From UBA2336 sp037443645 (GTDB lineage: Bacteria > Bacteroidota > Bacteroidia > Cytophagales > Cyclobacteriaceae), in assembly GCA_037443645.1 (NCBI GenBank), contig JBBINY010000032.1:1-33598 (forward strand): DNA of 33,598 nucleotides, read 5' to 3'. A program made the position numbers and the translations under genes. The notes beneath the pieces were generated by a model. That model saw only the letters and a list, made by a program, of their open reading frames with translations. It did no database searches and was not told the DNA's origin. Below are positions 15,960 to 23,687 of this stretch, one piece after another (positions within the stretch are counted from its first letter, which is position 1; every line of letters begins with the position of its first letter).

Positions 15960-15970
15960 CAAAAGTCACT
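15957..15970 (+). promoter_or_regulatory. Palindromic operator upstream of the CstB-like gene
   Basis: TGAC-AAAA-GTCA is a perfect palindrome, extendable to GTGAC/GTCAC (15956-15969). The 14-mer TGACAAAAGTCACT recurs exactly, on the minus strand, upstream of uspA (20376-20389). The TGA cores with a 4-base spacer resemble FNR-class sites (TTGAT-N4-ATCAA). Its centre is about 62 bases before the ATG and 36.5 bases before the end of the proposed -7 element. Confidence 0.6.
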
Positions 15971-15991
15971 GCAGCGGAACAGCCCGTATCC

Positions 15992-15999
15992 GATCTTTG
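15992..15999 (+). promoter_or_regulatory. Near-consensus -7 element of the CstB-like gene
   Basis: GATCTTTG differs from TAnnTTTG at one position. Transcription from it would begin near 16004-16006, placing the palindrome centre at about -42, a class II activator position. Confidence 0.4.
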
Positions 16000-16024
16000 T
16001 ATCGCAATCAAAACTAATTGTGTT

Positions 16025-17437
16025 ATGATCGTTGAACAACTCTACACCGGGTGCCTTGCTCAGGGCGCTTATTATATTGAGTCTGAAGGCGAAGCTGCGA
16101 TTATCGATCCGCTTCGCGAGGTTAAGCCATACCTCGAAAAAGCTGAAAAGAGGGGAGTAAAAATCAAGTATGTGCTGGAAACCCACTTCCATGCCGATTT
16201 CGTTTCAGGCCACATTGATTTGGCTAACAAAACAGGAGCCACCATTGTTTATGGACCAACAGCTAAGCCCTCGTTCAAAGCGCACATCGCTGCCGATGGG
16301 GAGGAGCTGAAGCTGGGAAAGGTTACGCTGAAAGTACTACACACACCCGGCCACACAATGGAGTCAACCACATACCTGTTAAAGGATGAGGCTGGAAAAG
16401 ACCATGCTATTTTTAGTGGCGATACCTTGTTTTTAGGCGATGTGGGCCGGCCCGATCTTGCCCAGAAAGCTGCCCACATGACACAAGAACAGCTGGCAGG
16501 TTTGCTGTTCGATTCGTTGCGCTCGAAGATCATGCCGTTGGCCGATGAAGTTATTGTATATCCTGCCCATGGAGCCGGTTCAGCCTGCGGAAAAAATATG
16601 ATGAAGGAAACAGTCGATACGCTGGGTAATCAGAAAAATGTAAACTATGCCCTTCGTGCGAACATGACGCGCGAAGAATTTATAAAGGAAGTAACCGATG
16701 GGCTACTGCCTCCGCCTACCTATTTCCCTGAAAATGTAAAGATGAATAAGGAAGGGTATGAAAGCATCGATGCCGTGTTGAAAAAAGGAACGCGAGCTTT
16801 AACGTGCGATGCATTTGAGGCGGCTGCCAATGAAACCGGTGCGCTAATACTCGATACACGGCACGAGCAGGTATTTGCCAAAGGGTTTATCCCGAACTCG
16901 GTCAATATCAGCCTTGATGGCAACTTTGCGCCATGGGCCGGCACGCTGATACCGGGTGTTACCCATCCGATACTGATTGTTGCCGAAGAAGGACGTGAGC
17001 AGGAGGCGGTAACCCGCCTTGCCCGAGTTGGGTACGATAACACGCTGGGTTACCTTGAAGGAGGCTTTGGCGCGTGGAAAAAATCGGGCAGGGATATCGA
17101 TTCGGTGGTGTCGATTCCGGCATCGGAATTTGTATACCGGAGCAAGCAGGCTGCCTTGCATGTGATTGACGTACGCAAGCCGGGTGAATACAATGCCGAA
17201 CACATGGAAGGAGCTACCAACATTCCGCTGGAATACCTGAATGAACACCTGGCTGAGATACCGAAAGACAAAACCATATATATCCATTGCGCTGGAGGTT
17301 ACCGGTCGATGACGGCCACCTCAATTTTAAAAACACGGGGCTGGCAAAACCTGGTGGATGTAGCAGGAGGTTTTAAAGCCATGGCTGCGGCCGGTGTTGC
17401 CAAAACCGATCAGGCTTGTCAATCAACCAACGTATAA
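16025..17437 (+). CDS. CstB-like persulfide dioxygenase with two rhodanese domains
   Basis: A 470-residue cytosolic enzyme predicted to oxidise low-molecular-weight persulfides and move sulfane sulfur. Domain 1 (about 1-250) is an ETHE1-type metallo-beta-lactamase fold: THFHADFVSGH (His54, His56, Asp58), HTPGH (His106, His110), FSGDTLFLGDVGRPDL (Asp133) and YPAHGAGSACG (His182, Cys188). Domain 2 (about 260-360) is a rhodanese whose active-site loop reads VAEEGRE with no Cys, so it is catalytically dead. Domain 3 (about 365-465) is an active-type rhodanese with Cys422 in HCAGGYRS. This MBL / pseudo-rhodanese / rhodanese order is that of staphylococcal CstB. The frame remains open to 15956, but homologues begin at MxVEQLYTGCL, so the ATG at 16025 is preferred. 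A rhodanese gene follows. Confidence 0.92.
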   Translation: MIVEQLYTGCLAQGAYYIESEGEAAIIDPLREVKPYLEKAEKRGVKIKYVLETHFHADFVSGHIDLANKTGATIVYGPTAKPSFKAHIAADGEELKLGKVTLKVLHTPGHTMESTTYLLKDEAGKDHAIFSGDTLFLGDVGRPDLAQKAAHMTQEQLAGLLFDSLRSKIMPLADEVIVYPAHGAGSACGKNMMKETVDTLGNQKNVNYALRANMTREEFIKEVTDGLLPPPTYFPENVKMNKEGYESIDAVLKKGTRALTCDAFEAAANETGALILDTRHEQVFAKGFIPNSVNISLDGNFAPWAGTLIPGVTHPILIVAEEGREQEAVTRLARVGYDNTLGYLEGGFGAWKKSGRDIDSVVSIPASEFVYRSKQAALHVIDVRKPGEYNAEHMEGATNIPLEYLNEHLAEIPKDKTIYIHCAGGYRSMTATSILKTRGWQNLVDVAGGFKAMAAAGVAKTDQACQSTNV

Positions 17438-17482
17438 TACACGACTAAATTTTTTACCCTTTACATGTTAACCCGGTAAACC

Positions 17483-17818
17483 ATGTTTGGATTATTTTCG
17501 ACTACCAAAAATTATGAACAGATCAGTGCTTCGGAAGCCGAACAACTGATTTCAAATGACAAGTCAGTGGGCATATTGGATGTACGAACGCAAGGCGAAT
17601 TCCGTGCGGGCTTCATCCCTAAAGCCATCCATGCCGATATCTCGTCATCCTCCTTTACGCAGAAGATTGAGCAACTTGATAAGAGTAAAACCTGGTTGGT
17701 GTATTGCCTGAGTGGCGGACGCAGCGCACGGGCATGCTCTATTATGGCTGACAAAGGTTTTAAAACCATCAACATGAGGGGCGGAATCAGCATGTGGCGT
17801 GGAAAGATAGTGAGGTAA
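17483..17818 (+). CDS. Single-domain rhodanese-like protein
   Basis: A 111-residue stand-alone rhodanese that would carry sulfane sulfur on a cysteine persulfide, between thiosulfate, glutathione-like persulfides or proteins. GILDVRTQGEFRAGFIPKAIH (30-50, part) is the family's first motif, and the active-site loop is YCLSGGRSA with Cys75. GGISMWRGKI closes the domain. There is no signal peptide, so it is cytosolic. It lies 45 bases after the CstB-like gene and is probably in the same transcript, acting as an acceptor or donor for that enzyme. The loop is six residues long, the length associated with sulfurtransferases acting on sulfur, not phosphate. Confidence 0.93.
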   Translation: MFGLFSTTKNYEQISASEAEQLISNDKSVGILDVRTQGEFRAGFIPKAIHADISSSSFTQKIEQLDKSKTWLVYCLSGGRSARACSIMADKGFKTINMRGGISMWRGKIVR

Positions 17819-17826
17819 TCTTTTCG

Positions 17827-17834
17827 TACTTTTG
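17827..17834 (+). promoter_or_regulatory. -7 promoter element of the FKBP gene
   Basis: TACTTTTG is an exact TAnnTTTG match, 19 bases before the ATG at 17854. It suggests that the FKBP gene can be transcribed separately from the rhodanese genes. Confidence 0.5.
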
Positions 17835-17853
17835 ACGATTATCTCAAAGGCTC

Positions 17854-18333
17854 ATGCAAATCGAAAAACACAAAGTCGTTTCTATTCATTATACCCTTAC
17901 TGACAATTCGGGCAATACGCTCGACTCAAGTGCAGGGCGCAACCCGCTTTTCTATATCCATGGGATGGGGAACCTGATCCCAGGCATGGAAGAAGGATTG
18001 GAAGGAAAGGGAAGGGGCGATAAACTGCAAATTAAAGTAAGCCCCGAAAAAGGCTATGGTGTACGCGATGAAAGGCTGCTGCAGAAGGTGCCGCGCTCCG
18101 CATTTGGCAGCCAGGAAGTAAAAACGGGCATGCAATTCCGTGCGGATGCAGGCGGTGGCCCACAGGTGGTAACCGTTACCGAGGTGGGTTTTGAAACCGT
18201 TACGGTTGATGGCAACCATCCCCTTGCCGGTGTTGAGTTAAACTTTGCTGTTGAGGTGATGGACGTGCGTTTGGCTACAGCCGATGAAATTGCTCACGGC
18301 CATGTGCATGGTCCGGGTGGGCATCACCACTAA
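17854..18333 (+). CDS. FKBP-type peptidyl-prolyl isomerase, SlyD-like
   Basis: A 159-residue prolyl isomerase/chaperone of the SlyD branch. The FKBP part begins HKVVSIHYTLTDNSGNTLDSS and has PLFYIHGMGNLIPGMEEGLEG, the usual FKBP core; it is interrupted by an insert-in-flap (IF) chaperone domain around residues 70-125 (PEKGYGVRDERLLQKVP ... VTVTEVGFETVTVDGNHPLAGVELNF, each in part). The GNHPLAG segment is diagnostic of SlyD-type FKBPs. The C-terminus is His-rich (HGHVHGPGGHHH), suggesting nickel or other metal binding as in SlyD, though shorter. No signal peptide, so cytosolic. It could help metalloenzyme maturation; no metalloenzyme partner is adjacent except the iron-dependent CstB-like enzyme. 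Confidence 0.93.
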   Translation: MQIEKHKVVSIHYTLTDNSGNTLDSSAGRNPLFYIHGMGNLIPGMEEGLEGKGRGDKLQIKVSPEKGYGVRDERLLQKVPRSAFGSQEVKTGMQFRADAGGGPQVVTVTEVGFETVTVDGNHPLAGVELNFAVEVMDVRLATADEIAHGHVHGPGGHHH

Positions 18334-18433
18334 ACCGGCCTGTCACTTTTTTATTTTATAGTTCAGTTCTAACACTCCGTTTTGTATGGTTGGTTTGAAA
18401 TCGTCAGGCATACAGAGTTAGCCGTTTGTGCTT

Positions 18434-18441
18434 TAATTTTG
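18434..18441 (+). promoter_or_regulatory. -7 promoter element of the YCF48-like gene
   Basis: TAATTTTG matches TAnnTTTG exactly and lies 16 bases before the ATG at 18458. Confidence 0.5.
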
Positions 18442-18457
18442 GAGCACAGTAATTCCG

Positions 18458-19465
18458 ATGAGATTATCTCTGCCTTTGTTCTTCATCCTGATTGGGCTCA
18501 CAGCAAGTGCCCAGGTAACAGAAGTGAACATCGCGGTCAATTCCTCATTCCGTGCCCTTTCGGTTGTGGATGACCGCGTGGCCTGGGTGGCCGGCAGCAA
18601 CGGCCAGGTGGGCCGAACGGTGGATGGAGGCACCACCTGGCAGTTTAACCAGGTGAGGGGGTTTGAAAAAATGGATTTCCGGTCGCTTTATGCCTTTGAT
18701 CAGAGCCGCGCCATCATTGCCAATGCCGGTTCGCCTGCCAGCATTCTCATTACCCATAATGCCGGTACAAGTTGGGAGGTGGTGTACACCAATGCACATG
18801 CTGATGCTTTTTTTGACGGCATTGATTTCTGGAACGAGCGCGAGGGACTTATTTATGGCGACCCCATTGATAACCGCATGCTGCTCCTTCGCACGGCTGA
18901 CGGTGGCCTTTCCTGGTCGGCAGTGGCAAGCCCTCCTGGGCTTGAAAACGGTGAAGCATCGTTTGCCGCGAGTGGTACGGGCATCCGTTGTTTCAATACG
19001 TCCAACGTGGTCATTGCAACGGGTGGCGTTTTATCCAGGCTATGGCACTCCACCGACAAAGGCAACACGTGGCGTTCATTGCCGGTGCCAATCATCCAGG
19101 GCGAAAGCAGTACGGGTATTTTTTCTGTCGGCATCCACGGAAATACCTGGGTGGTTGCAGGGGGCGATTTCAACCTGCCACAGAAAAAAGAGCGGCATAT
19201 ATTTTACAGCACTGATGGCGGGGTGACCTGGCATACACCTGAAACAGCAACACGCGGCTACCGTGAGTGTGTTGAGCCAGCCCGCAACGGGATGTGGCTG
19301 GCGGCCGGCCCTACCGGTGCAGAGACTTCAGACGACCAGGGAAAAACATGGAAGTCACTCTCAGACGAACAGGGAATTCATACGGTACGCCAGGCCAGAA
19401 ACGGATCGCTCATCCTGATGGCCGGGTCGCGCAGGCTCTGGCAGATAAAACTAAAAGCTGATTGA
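18458..19465 (+). CDS. Secreted YCF48/BNR-repeat beta-propeller protein
   Basis: A 335-residue exported protein; residues 1-18 (MRLSLPLFFILIGLTASA) form a signal peptide. The mature part is a chain of BNR/Asp-box-like repeats: VGRTVDGGTTWQF, ILITHNAGTSWEVVY, LLRTADGGLSWSAV, LWHSTDKGNTWRSL, IFYSTDGGVTWHTP and AETSDDQGKTWKSL. Six such S/T-x-D-x-G-x-T-W units indicate a beta-propeller related to YCF48/HCF136 and VPS10-type proteins; databases often label Bacteroidota members oxidoreductases without evidence. It has no type IX secretion C-terminal domain that I can recognise, so it may stay in the periplasm. Its stop lies two bases from the stop of the convergent uspA gene. Confidence 0.85.
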   Translation: MRLSLPLFFILIGLTASAQVTEVNIAVNSSFRALSVVDDRVAWVAGSNGQVGRTVDGGTTWQFNQVRGFEKMDFRSLYAFDQSRAIIANAGSPASILITHNAGTSWEVVYTNAHADAFFDGIDFWNEREGLIYGDPIDNRMLLLRTADGGLSWSAVASPPGLENGEASFAASGTGIRCFNTSNVVIATGGVLSRLWHSTDKGNTWRSLPVPIIQGESSTGIFSVGIHGNTWVVAGGDFNLPQKKERHIFYSTDGGVTWHTPETATRGYRECVEPARNGMWLAAGPTGAETSDDQGKTWKSLSDEQGIHTVRQARNGSLILMAGSRRLWQIKLKAD

Positions 19466-19467
19466 CG

Positions 19468-20301
19468 CTACTTAAGGGTGGTTTTGTTGAACGACAATAG
19501 CGGCACCTGGGTGTGAAAAGCCTGTTGCCGGGTTATGCCTTTCCCGAAAAATTTCTCGTAGGCATCCAGCTTGTGGGTAAACATGGAAAGCATCTGAGGC
19601 TTTTGTTTGGCAACGAAGGCGTCAACACCGGCTTTAATATTTTCATTCTGTACAAAGCTGAATGTTATCTTTTTATACTTGCTGACCTTAACGAGATTCT
19701 TTGTAAATTTTTCGGGAGAAAATTTTTTGTCGGGTGAAGCGGGTGTTACATGAACTACGCTTACGGAGGCCTTGAACAATGAAGCAAACATAGTAATGGT
19801 TTTAATTTCATCGTCCAGGTTCTTCATATCGGTGGCATACACAATTTTTTTGATGGCCTTGAATGAGGCTCCCTCCGGTATGGCAATTACAGGCACCAGG
19901 CTGGTATTGATCATCGAAGCGGCATTGCTGCCCATCAGCACTTTTTTCAGGCCGGTGGCACCATGGGTACCCATAATAATCAGGTCCACATCATTTTCTT
20001 CAATGAAGCGGTTCACTACCTTGGCAAAGTCGTAACCCAACCGGTATTCAAAGCTCAGCGTTGTTTTTGCACGCGCTTTCGTTTGCACTTCGGCAAGTAA
20101 TGCTTCTCCGTCTTCTTTCGCAATCTTTACCATCTCATCCTCCAGGCGCTTCCATTTCAACAGGGTTTCCCCCGAAGGATTCACCTGGATTACATTCAGC
20201 AGGATAATGCGGGCATTGACTTTTTTTGCCAGATCTGTTGCATAACTCACCGCCTTTTTAGAGGCCTTAGAAAAATCGGTTGGAACCAGTAAGGTCATCA
20301 T
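19468..20301 (-). CDS. Universal stress protein, tandem UspA domains
   Basis: A protein of 277-278 residues with two UspA domains in tandem. The first (about 1-145) begins MTLLVPTDFSKASKKAVSYA and has the ATP-binding pattern GTHGATGLKKVLMGSNA (G-x2-G-x9-G-S), so it should bind ATP. The second (about 150-275) starts KKIVYATDMKNLDDEIKT and lacks that motif. The open frame extends to a TTG at 20337, but the sequence before MMTLLVPTDFS looks non-coding, so the ATG at 20301 (or the next one at 20298) is chosen. UspA proteins respond to stress, starvation or oxygen limitation. A palindrome identical to the one before the CstB-like gene lies about 80 bases upstream, suggesting shared control. Confidence 0.92.
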   Translation of the reverse strand: MMTLLVPTDFSKASKKAVSYATDLAKKVNARIILLNVIQVNPSGETLLKWKRLEDEMVKIAKEDGEALLAEVQTKARAKTTLSFEYRLGYDFAKVVNRFIEENDVDLIIMGTHGATGLKKVLMGSNAASMINTSLVPVIAIPEGASFKAIKKIVYATDMKNLDDEIKTITMFASLFKASVSVVHVTPASPDKKFSPEKFTKNLVKVSKYKKITFSFVQNENIKAGVDAFVAKQKPQMLSMFTHKLDAYEKFFGKGITRQQAFHTQVPLLSFNKTTLK

Positions 20302-20375
20302 AGGGGTAGTGTTTTTGGTTATTGGAAAGATTGCCAAATCAGCAAGAAAAATAGATGATTGCGATCAAAATCAAA

Positions 20376-20389
20376 AGTGACTTTTGTCA
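20376..20389 (-). promoter_or_regulatory. Palindromic operator upstream of uspA
   Basis: On the minus strand this is TGACAAAAGTCACT, identical over all 14 bases to 15957-15970; the base before it is T, giving TTGAC-AAAA-GTCAC. Its centre is about 82 bases before the uspA ATG. A second perfect inverted repeat, CAAAAGT-g-ACTTTTG (20372-20386), overlaps it. A clear -7 element for uspA was not found; CTGATTTG (20335-20342, minus) is a two-mismatch candidate. Confidence 0.55.
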
Positions 20390-20403
20390 AGTGGCTCGTA
20401 AGA

Positions 20404-22851
20404 TCACACGTTTAACCTTTTTTTAACACACCAGGCCATACTTCCAAGCAACGCCAACAACACCAACCAGGATGAAGCCCATGTTACCGGGTTGCCCACC
20501 GAGTAGGCTTTCGGGCTAAACCGGAATTCGAGGGTGTGTTTTCCGGCCGGTACATGCAATGCGCGAAGCACATAATTGGCCCGCAGCACGGGGGTTTCAG
20601 TGCCGTCAAGGGTGGCAATCCAGCCTTTGGGGTAATAGATTTCAGAAAATACCGCCAACCCGTTTGCTGCATTGGTGGTTTCGTACTTCAGGTAGTTGGG
20701 TTTGTGGGTTACCAGGCGAATGGTGGCGGAACTGTCCAATGCATAGGAGGAGGGGTGCACCGAAAACTCCGATCCCGAAATTACTGCCTGTGTTTTTGAA
20801 TCCAGGTCGGCCGTGGTTTTAAGTTCTTCGTTGGCTGATGAGGCCACCTTCAGCTCGTTAACAAACCAGGCACTGCCGTTTGCGTCCCGGTTAAGGATAA
20901 CATTATCGCGGTTTTGACCATAGAAAATATACCGGGTATTGAGCATGTTGATAACGGCCAGGTTTTTAAAATCCGGGTCGCCCACCTGGGCAGATTCAAT
21001 CAGCCGGTTGATTTCAGGGTAGATGCAGGAATCATACAGGTCCTGGTACCGTTTTAGTTTGGCGCCATGATAGCCCCCGATGGAGTTATGGTAATAGGAG
21101 GTGAGTGCATCGCTCATGGTGCCGCTCAGGTTCAGCACGCGGAAATAATTCTTGTCGCTGAGCACCTGCCTGTCGGCCGAACTCATTTCGATGGTTGCTT
21201 TTCGCTTACCCTGGTAGTTGTCTCTTGTAAAATACCTGCGATCCACCACAATCAGGTCGATGGCAATGAAGAAGATAAGTGCAGCGAAGAAACCGGCAGC
21301 GGCTTTCTTGTAAATGTTGAAGTAGAGAAAGATGAATGCGGCAGTTATAAACGAGAATGAACGCAGGGCATCAGTGCGCAGCAGGCTGCGTCTGTCGGCC
21401 CGCAGGGCTTCGGTAAACCAGGCCGGTAAACCGGATTCACCATCACGCAGGAAACTGAACATGCCCGATGCGATTAGGATCAGTAAACACAAACCGGCAC
21501 TTGCAGTAAAGGCAATGAGCAATTTTCGTTTGGTTTCTTTGGTAAAGCCTTCATCACTGAGTAGTTTTTCAAGGCCCAGCATCCCTAGCAGAGGCATGGC
21601 AAAGAGGGTAATGAGCAAGGCAAAGGTTACTGAACGAAATTTATTGTAACCCGGAAAGTAATCGAACACCAGGTAGTTAAACGAAGGGAAGTTATTTCCC
21701 CAGCTCAACACAACGGCCAACGCACTTAAAGGCACAAGCCACCAAACGTACTGTCTGTCGGCCAGAATAATTCCAACGATGAACAGAAAAAAGATAATGG
21801 CCCCGCCATAGTAAGGTGCTGTGTTCGACTGCGGACCCCAGTATGCGCGTGTGAAAGGTGCAAGCTGATTTGCCATGCGCTGCTCACCCGAGTTGATTAA
21901 CGCCTGGTAAACCTTACTGTCAGGATTCTGAACCAGGAAATTGGCCGAACTGCCACCGTAAAAAGAGGGTATTACCAGCACCAGCGGTTCGAGTATCCCA
22001 TTGCTGTATTCAAAAGCGTAGTCCTTTTTCAAACCGTCAGTTTGTTTTTCGCCTGACGATGACATCAGTTCGGATTTTCCGCGAATGGAATACCGGCTGT
22101 ATTCGGTAATGCCCCACAAGGGCCCGAAGAAACTTCCTGTTGCCAGCAGGGCTGCCGGAATGAGCACTGCCACGGTAGTTAAGAATTGTGGAAGTCGTTT
22201 TTCACGGATGGCATAAATCATCTGAACTATTCCGTAAACCAAAACTATCAGCAGTAGATAGTAGGTAATCTGTAAATGGTTTTCGCGCAGGTGCAGGGCA
22301 AGTCCGGCTGTTGTTACTCCGAAGCCTAATGCCCGCTGCCGGTTAAAGGCAAGGTGAATGCCGCCAACAACAAGGGGCATAAAGGCAATGGCACCAATCC
22401 GGGCATTGTGCCCGGCTGCCAGCCCGATGATCATGTAGCTGGAAAGCCCGAACGCGAGCGCACCGGCAATGGCCAGGTACGGCCGTACCCGAAAGCACAG
22501 CAGCATGATGTAGTAGCACAAAAAGGCAATGAAAATATTATTCACCGGGTGAGGAAGACCCAGACTTAATACGGATTTCAGAAACGTTACCGGCTGATTG
22601 CTCCACTGCACATTAACCAGGTAAGCGGGCATGCCGCTAAACATGTTGGGTGCCCACAGGCCCTCTTCACCGGTTTGGCTTCTGAAATCACGAAGTGCTT
22701 TTGCCGCGCCAATGGATTGCACAATGTCGTGCTGGCTGAGTACTTTGTTCTCAAAAAAAACCGGACTAAAAAAAATAACGGTTACAACAAGAAAGATCGC
22801 TACGGCCAAAGCATGCGGAGCGATGTGCTGAAGAAAATTGATTCTTTTCAT
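20404..22851 (-). CDS. YfhO-like multi-pass membrane protein
   Basis: An 815-residue integral membrane protein of the YfhO family, related to GT-C glycosyltransferases; some Gram-positive members glycosylate lipoteichoic acid, but the Bacteroidota substrate is unknown. It begins MKRINFLQHIAPHALAVAIF, followed by about a dozen hydrophobic helices. The first loop holds SQHDIVQSIG with the acidic residue typical of GT-C catalysis, and ENHLQITYYL and WGNNFPSFNYLVFDYFPGYNKFR appear later. The C-terminal 250 residues form an extracytoplasmic domain (ETTNAANGLAVFSEIYYPKGW, part) and a last helix. The open frame continues 74 codons upstream, but that part runs into the preceding gene's end, so the ATG at 22851 is used. 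It follows the TSUP-2 gene by 65 bases. Confidence 0.88.
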   Translation of the reverse strand: MKRINFLQHIAPHALAVAIFLVVTVIFFSPVFFENKVLSQHDIVQSIGAAKALRDFRSQTGEEGLWAPNMFSGMPAYLVNVQWSNQPVTFLKSVLSLGLPHPVNNIFIAFLCYYIMLLCFRVRPYLAIAGALAFGLSSYMIIGLAAGHNARIGAIAFMPLVVGGIHLAFNRQRALGFGVTTAGLALHLRENHLQITYYLLLIVLVYGIVQMIYAIREKRLPQFLTTVAVLIPAALLATGSFFGPLWGITEYSRYSIRGKSELMSSSGEKQTDGLKKDYAFEYSNGILEPLVLVIPSFYGGSSANFLVQNPDSKVYQALINSGEQRMANQLAPFTRAYWGPQSNTAPYYGGAIIFFLFIVGIILADRQYVWWLVPLSALAVVLSWGNNFPSFNYLVFDYFPGYNKFRSVTFALLITLFAMPLLGMLGLEKLLSDEGFTKETKRKLLIAFTASAGLCLLILIASGMFSFLRDGESGLPAWFTEALRADRRSLLRTDALRSFSFITAAFIFLYFNIYKKAAAGFFAALIFFIAIDLIVVDRRYFTRDNYQGKRKATIEMSSADRQVLSDKNYFRVLNLSGTMSDALTSYYHNSIGGYHGAKLKRYQDLYDSCIYPEINRLIESAQVGDPDFKNLAVINMLNTRYIFYGQNRDNVILNRDANGSAWFVNELKVASSANEELKTTADLDSKTQAVISGSEFSVHPSSYALDSSATIRLVTHKPNYLKYETTNAANGLAVFSEIYYPKGWIATLDGTETPVLRANYVLRALHVPAGKHTLEFRFSPKAYSVGNPVTWASSWLVLLALLGSMAWCVKKRLNV

Positions 22852-22916
22852 GAAAATGTGTGGTGCAAAATAGCCAATTAAGCCATCAGGCAAAAGCAAG
22901 CCATATTGGCCCAGCC

Positions 22917-23687
22917 TTAGAGGTGGTCTTTCAGAATATTCGCGCCTGCAACTAAAATCAGCAGGGCGGTGATCTTGCGTATGTACACCAGGTTCAGGCG
23001 GGTTGCTCCCAGCCGCGATCCGATTTGCCCACCTATGAAAACCGAAACCAGCAGGGGTAATACAAAGGACCAATCCGGTTGGATGGATTGAGCGAGTTGA
23101 CCCAGAAAGCCGGCCAACGAATTGACCAGAATAAAGAAACTGGCCAGCGCTGCTATTTTCTTTCCATTATCCCAGTTGATGAGGTGGAGCACGGGCGATA
23201 GAAAAATTCCACCCCCGATACTTACCAGTCCCGACAAAAATCCAATACCACCCCCCAGGCATACATTCAGCCAGGGCAGGTTGCGGATACCCGTTGTCGC
23301 AGACTTCGGCTGAAACCAAATGAGCAGCGAAGCAACGATTAGCGCGAGTCCAAGCAGTATAAAAAATGCGGATTCATCCAGGCGATAATACCCGCCCAAA
23401 AAGGCAAAAGGCACACTGGTGGCCACAAACGGAAGGGATTTTTTCAGGTTGAGATGTCCCTCGCGATAAAAGATAAGCGTACCCCCGGCCACAACCACCA
23501 TATTGCACAACAGGGCCGCGGGACGCATGGTTACGTAATCAATGCCGGTCAGCGCCATCAGCGCGAGGTAACTCGTTCCACCCCCAAACCCAACCGAGGC
23601 GTAAACAAGAGCAATGAAAAAGAAAAGAAGGGGAAGAAGAACCTGACTTTCCACAGGATTAACCACCAATGGTTGACATGGATTCAT
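22917..23687 (-). CDS. TSUP family permease (second copy), near molybdenum cofactor genes
   Basis: A membrane protein of about 256 residues of the TSUP (TauE/SafE) family, different in sequence from the one at 15156. Half-repeat glycine motifs are YASVGFGGGTSYLALMALTG (about 29-48) and IGFLSGLVSIGGGIFLSPVL (about 153-172). About eight helices are predicted. The ATG at 23687 lies inside the 3' end of moaA (29-base overlap); a longer open frame begins 21 codons earlier and a GTG at 23666 is also possible. The substrate is unknown; its genetic coupling to MoaA hints at sulfite, sulfate or molybdate-type anions. TSUP proteins near MoCo genes could serve molybdenum-dependent sulfite metabolism, but no such enzyme is in view. 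Confidence 0.88.
   Translation of the reverse strand: MNPCQPLVVNPVESQVLLPLLFFFIALVYASVGFGGGTSYLALMALTGIDYVTMRPAALLCNMVVVAGGTLIFYREGHLNLKKSLPFVATSVPFAFLGGYYRLDESAFFILLGLALIVASLLIWFQPKSATTGIRNLPWLNVCLGGGIGFLSGLVSIGGGIFLSPVLHLINWDNGKKIAALASFFILVNSLAGFLGQLAQSIQPDWSFVLPLLVSVFIGGQIGSRLGATRLNLVYIRKITALLILVAGANILKDHL

Noticed and set aside
15956..16024. Longer form of the CstB-like protein starting at the end of the TSUP gene
   Set aside because: The region contains the operator and a promoter-like element, and homologues start at the ATG at 16025.
17461..17482. Palindrome near GTTAACCCGGTAAAC before the rhodanese gene as a second regulator site
   Set aside because: It has a mismatch, does not resemble the TGAC-N4-GTCA operator, and occurs once.
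22852..23073. N-terminal extension of YfhO by 74 residues
   Set aside because: It overlaps the end of the TSUP-2 gene and has no membrane or signal character; the ATG at 22851 begins a normal first helix.
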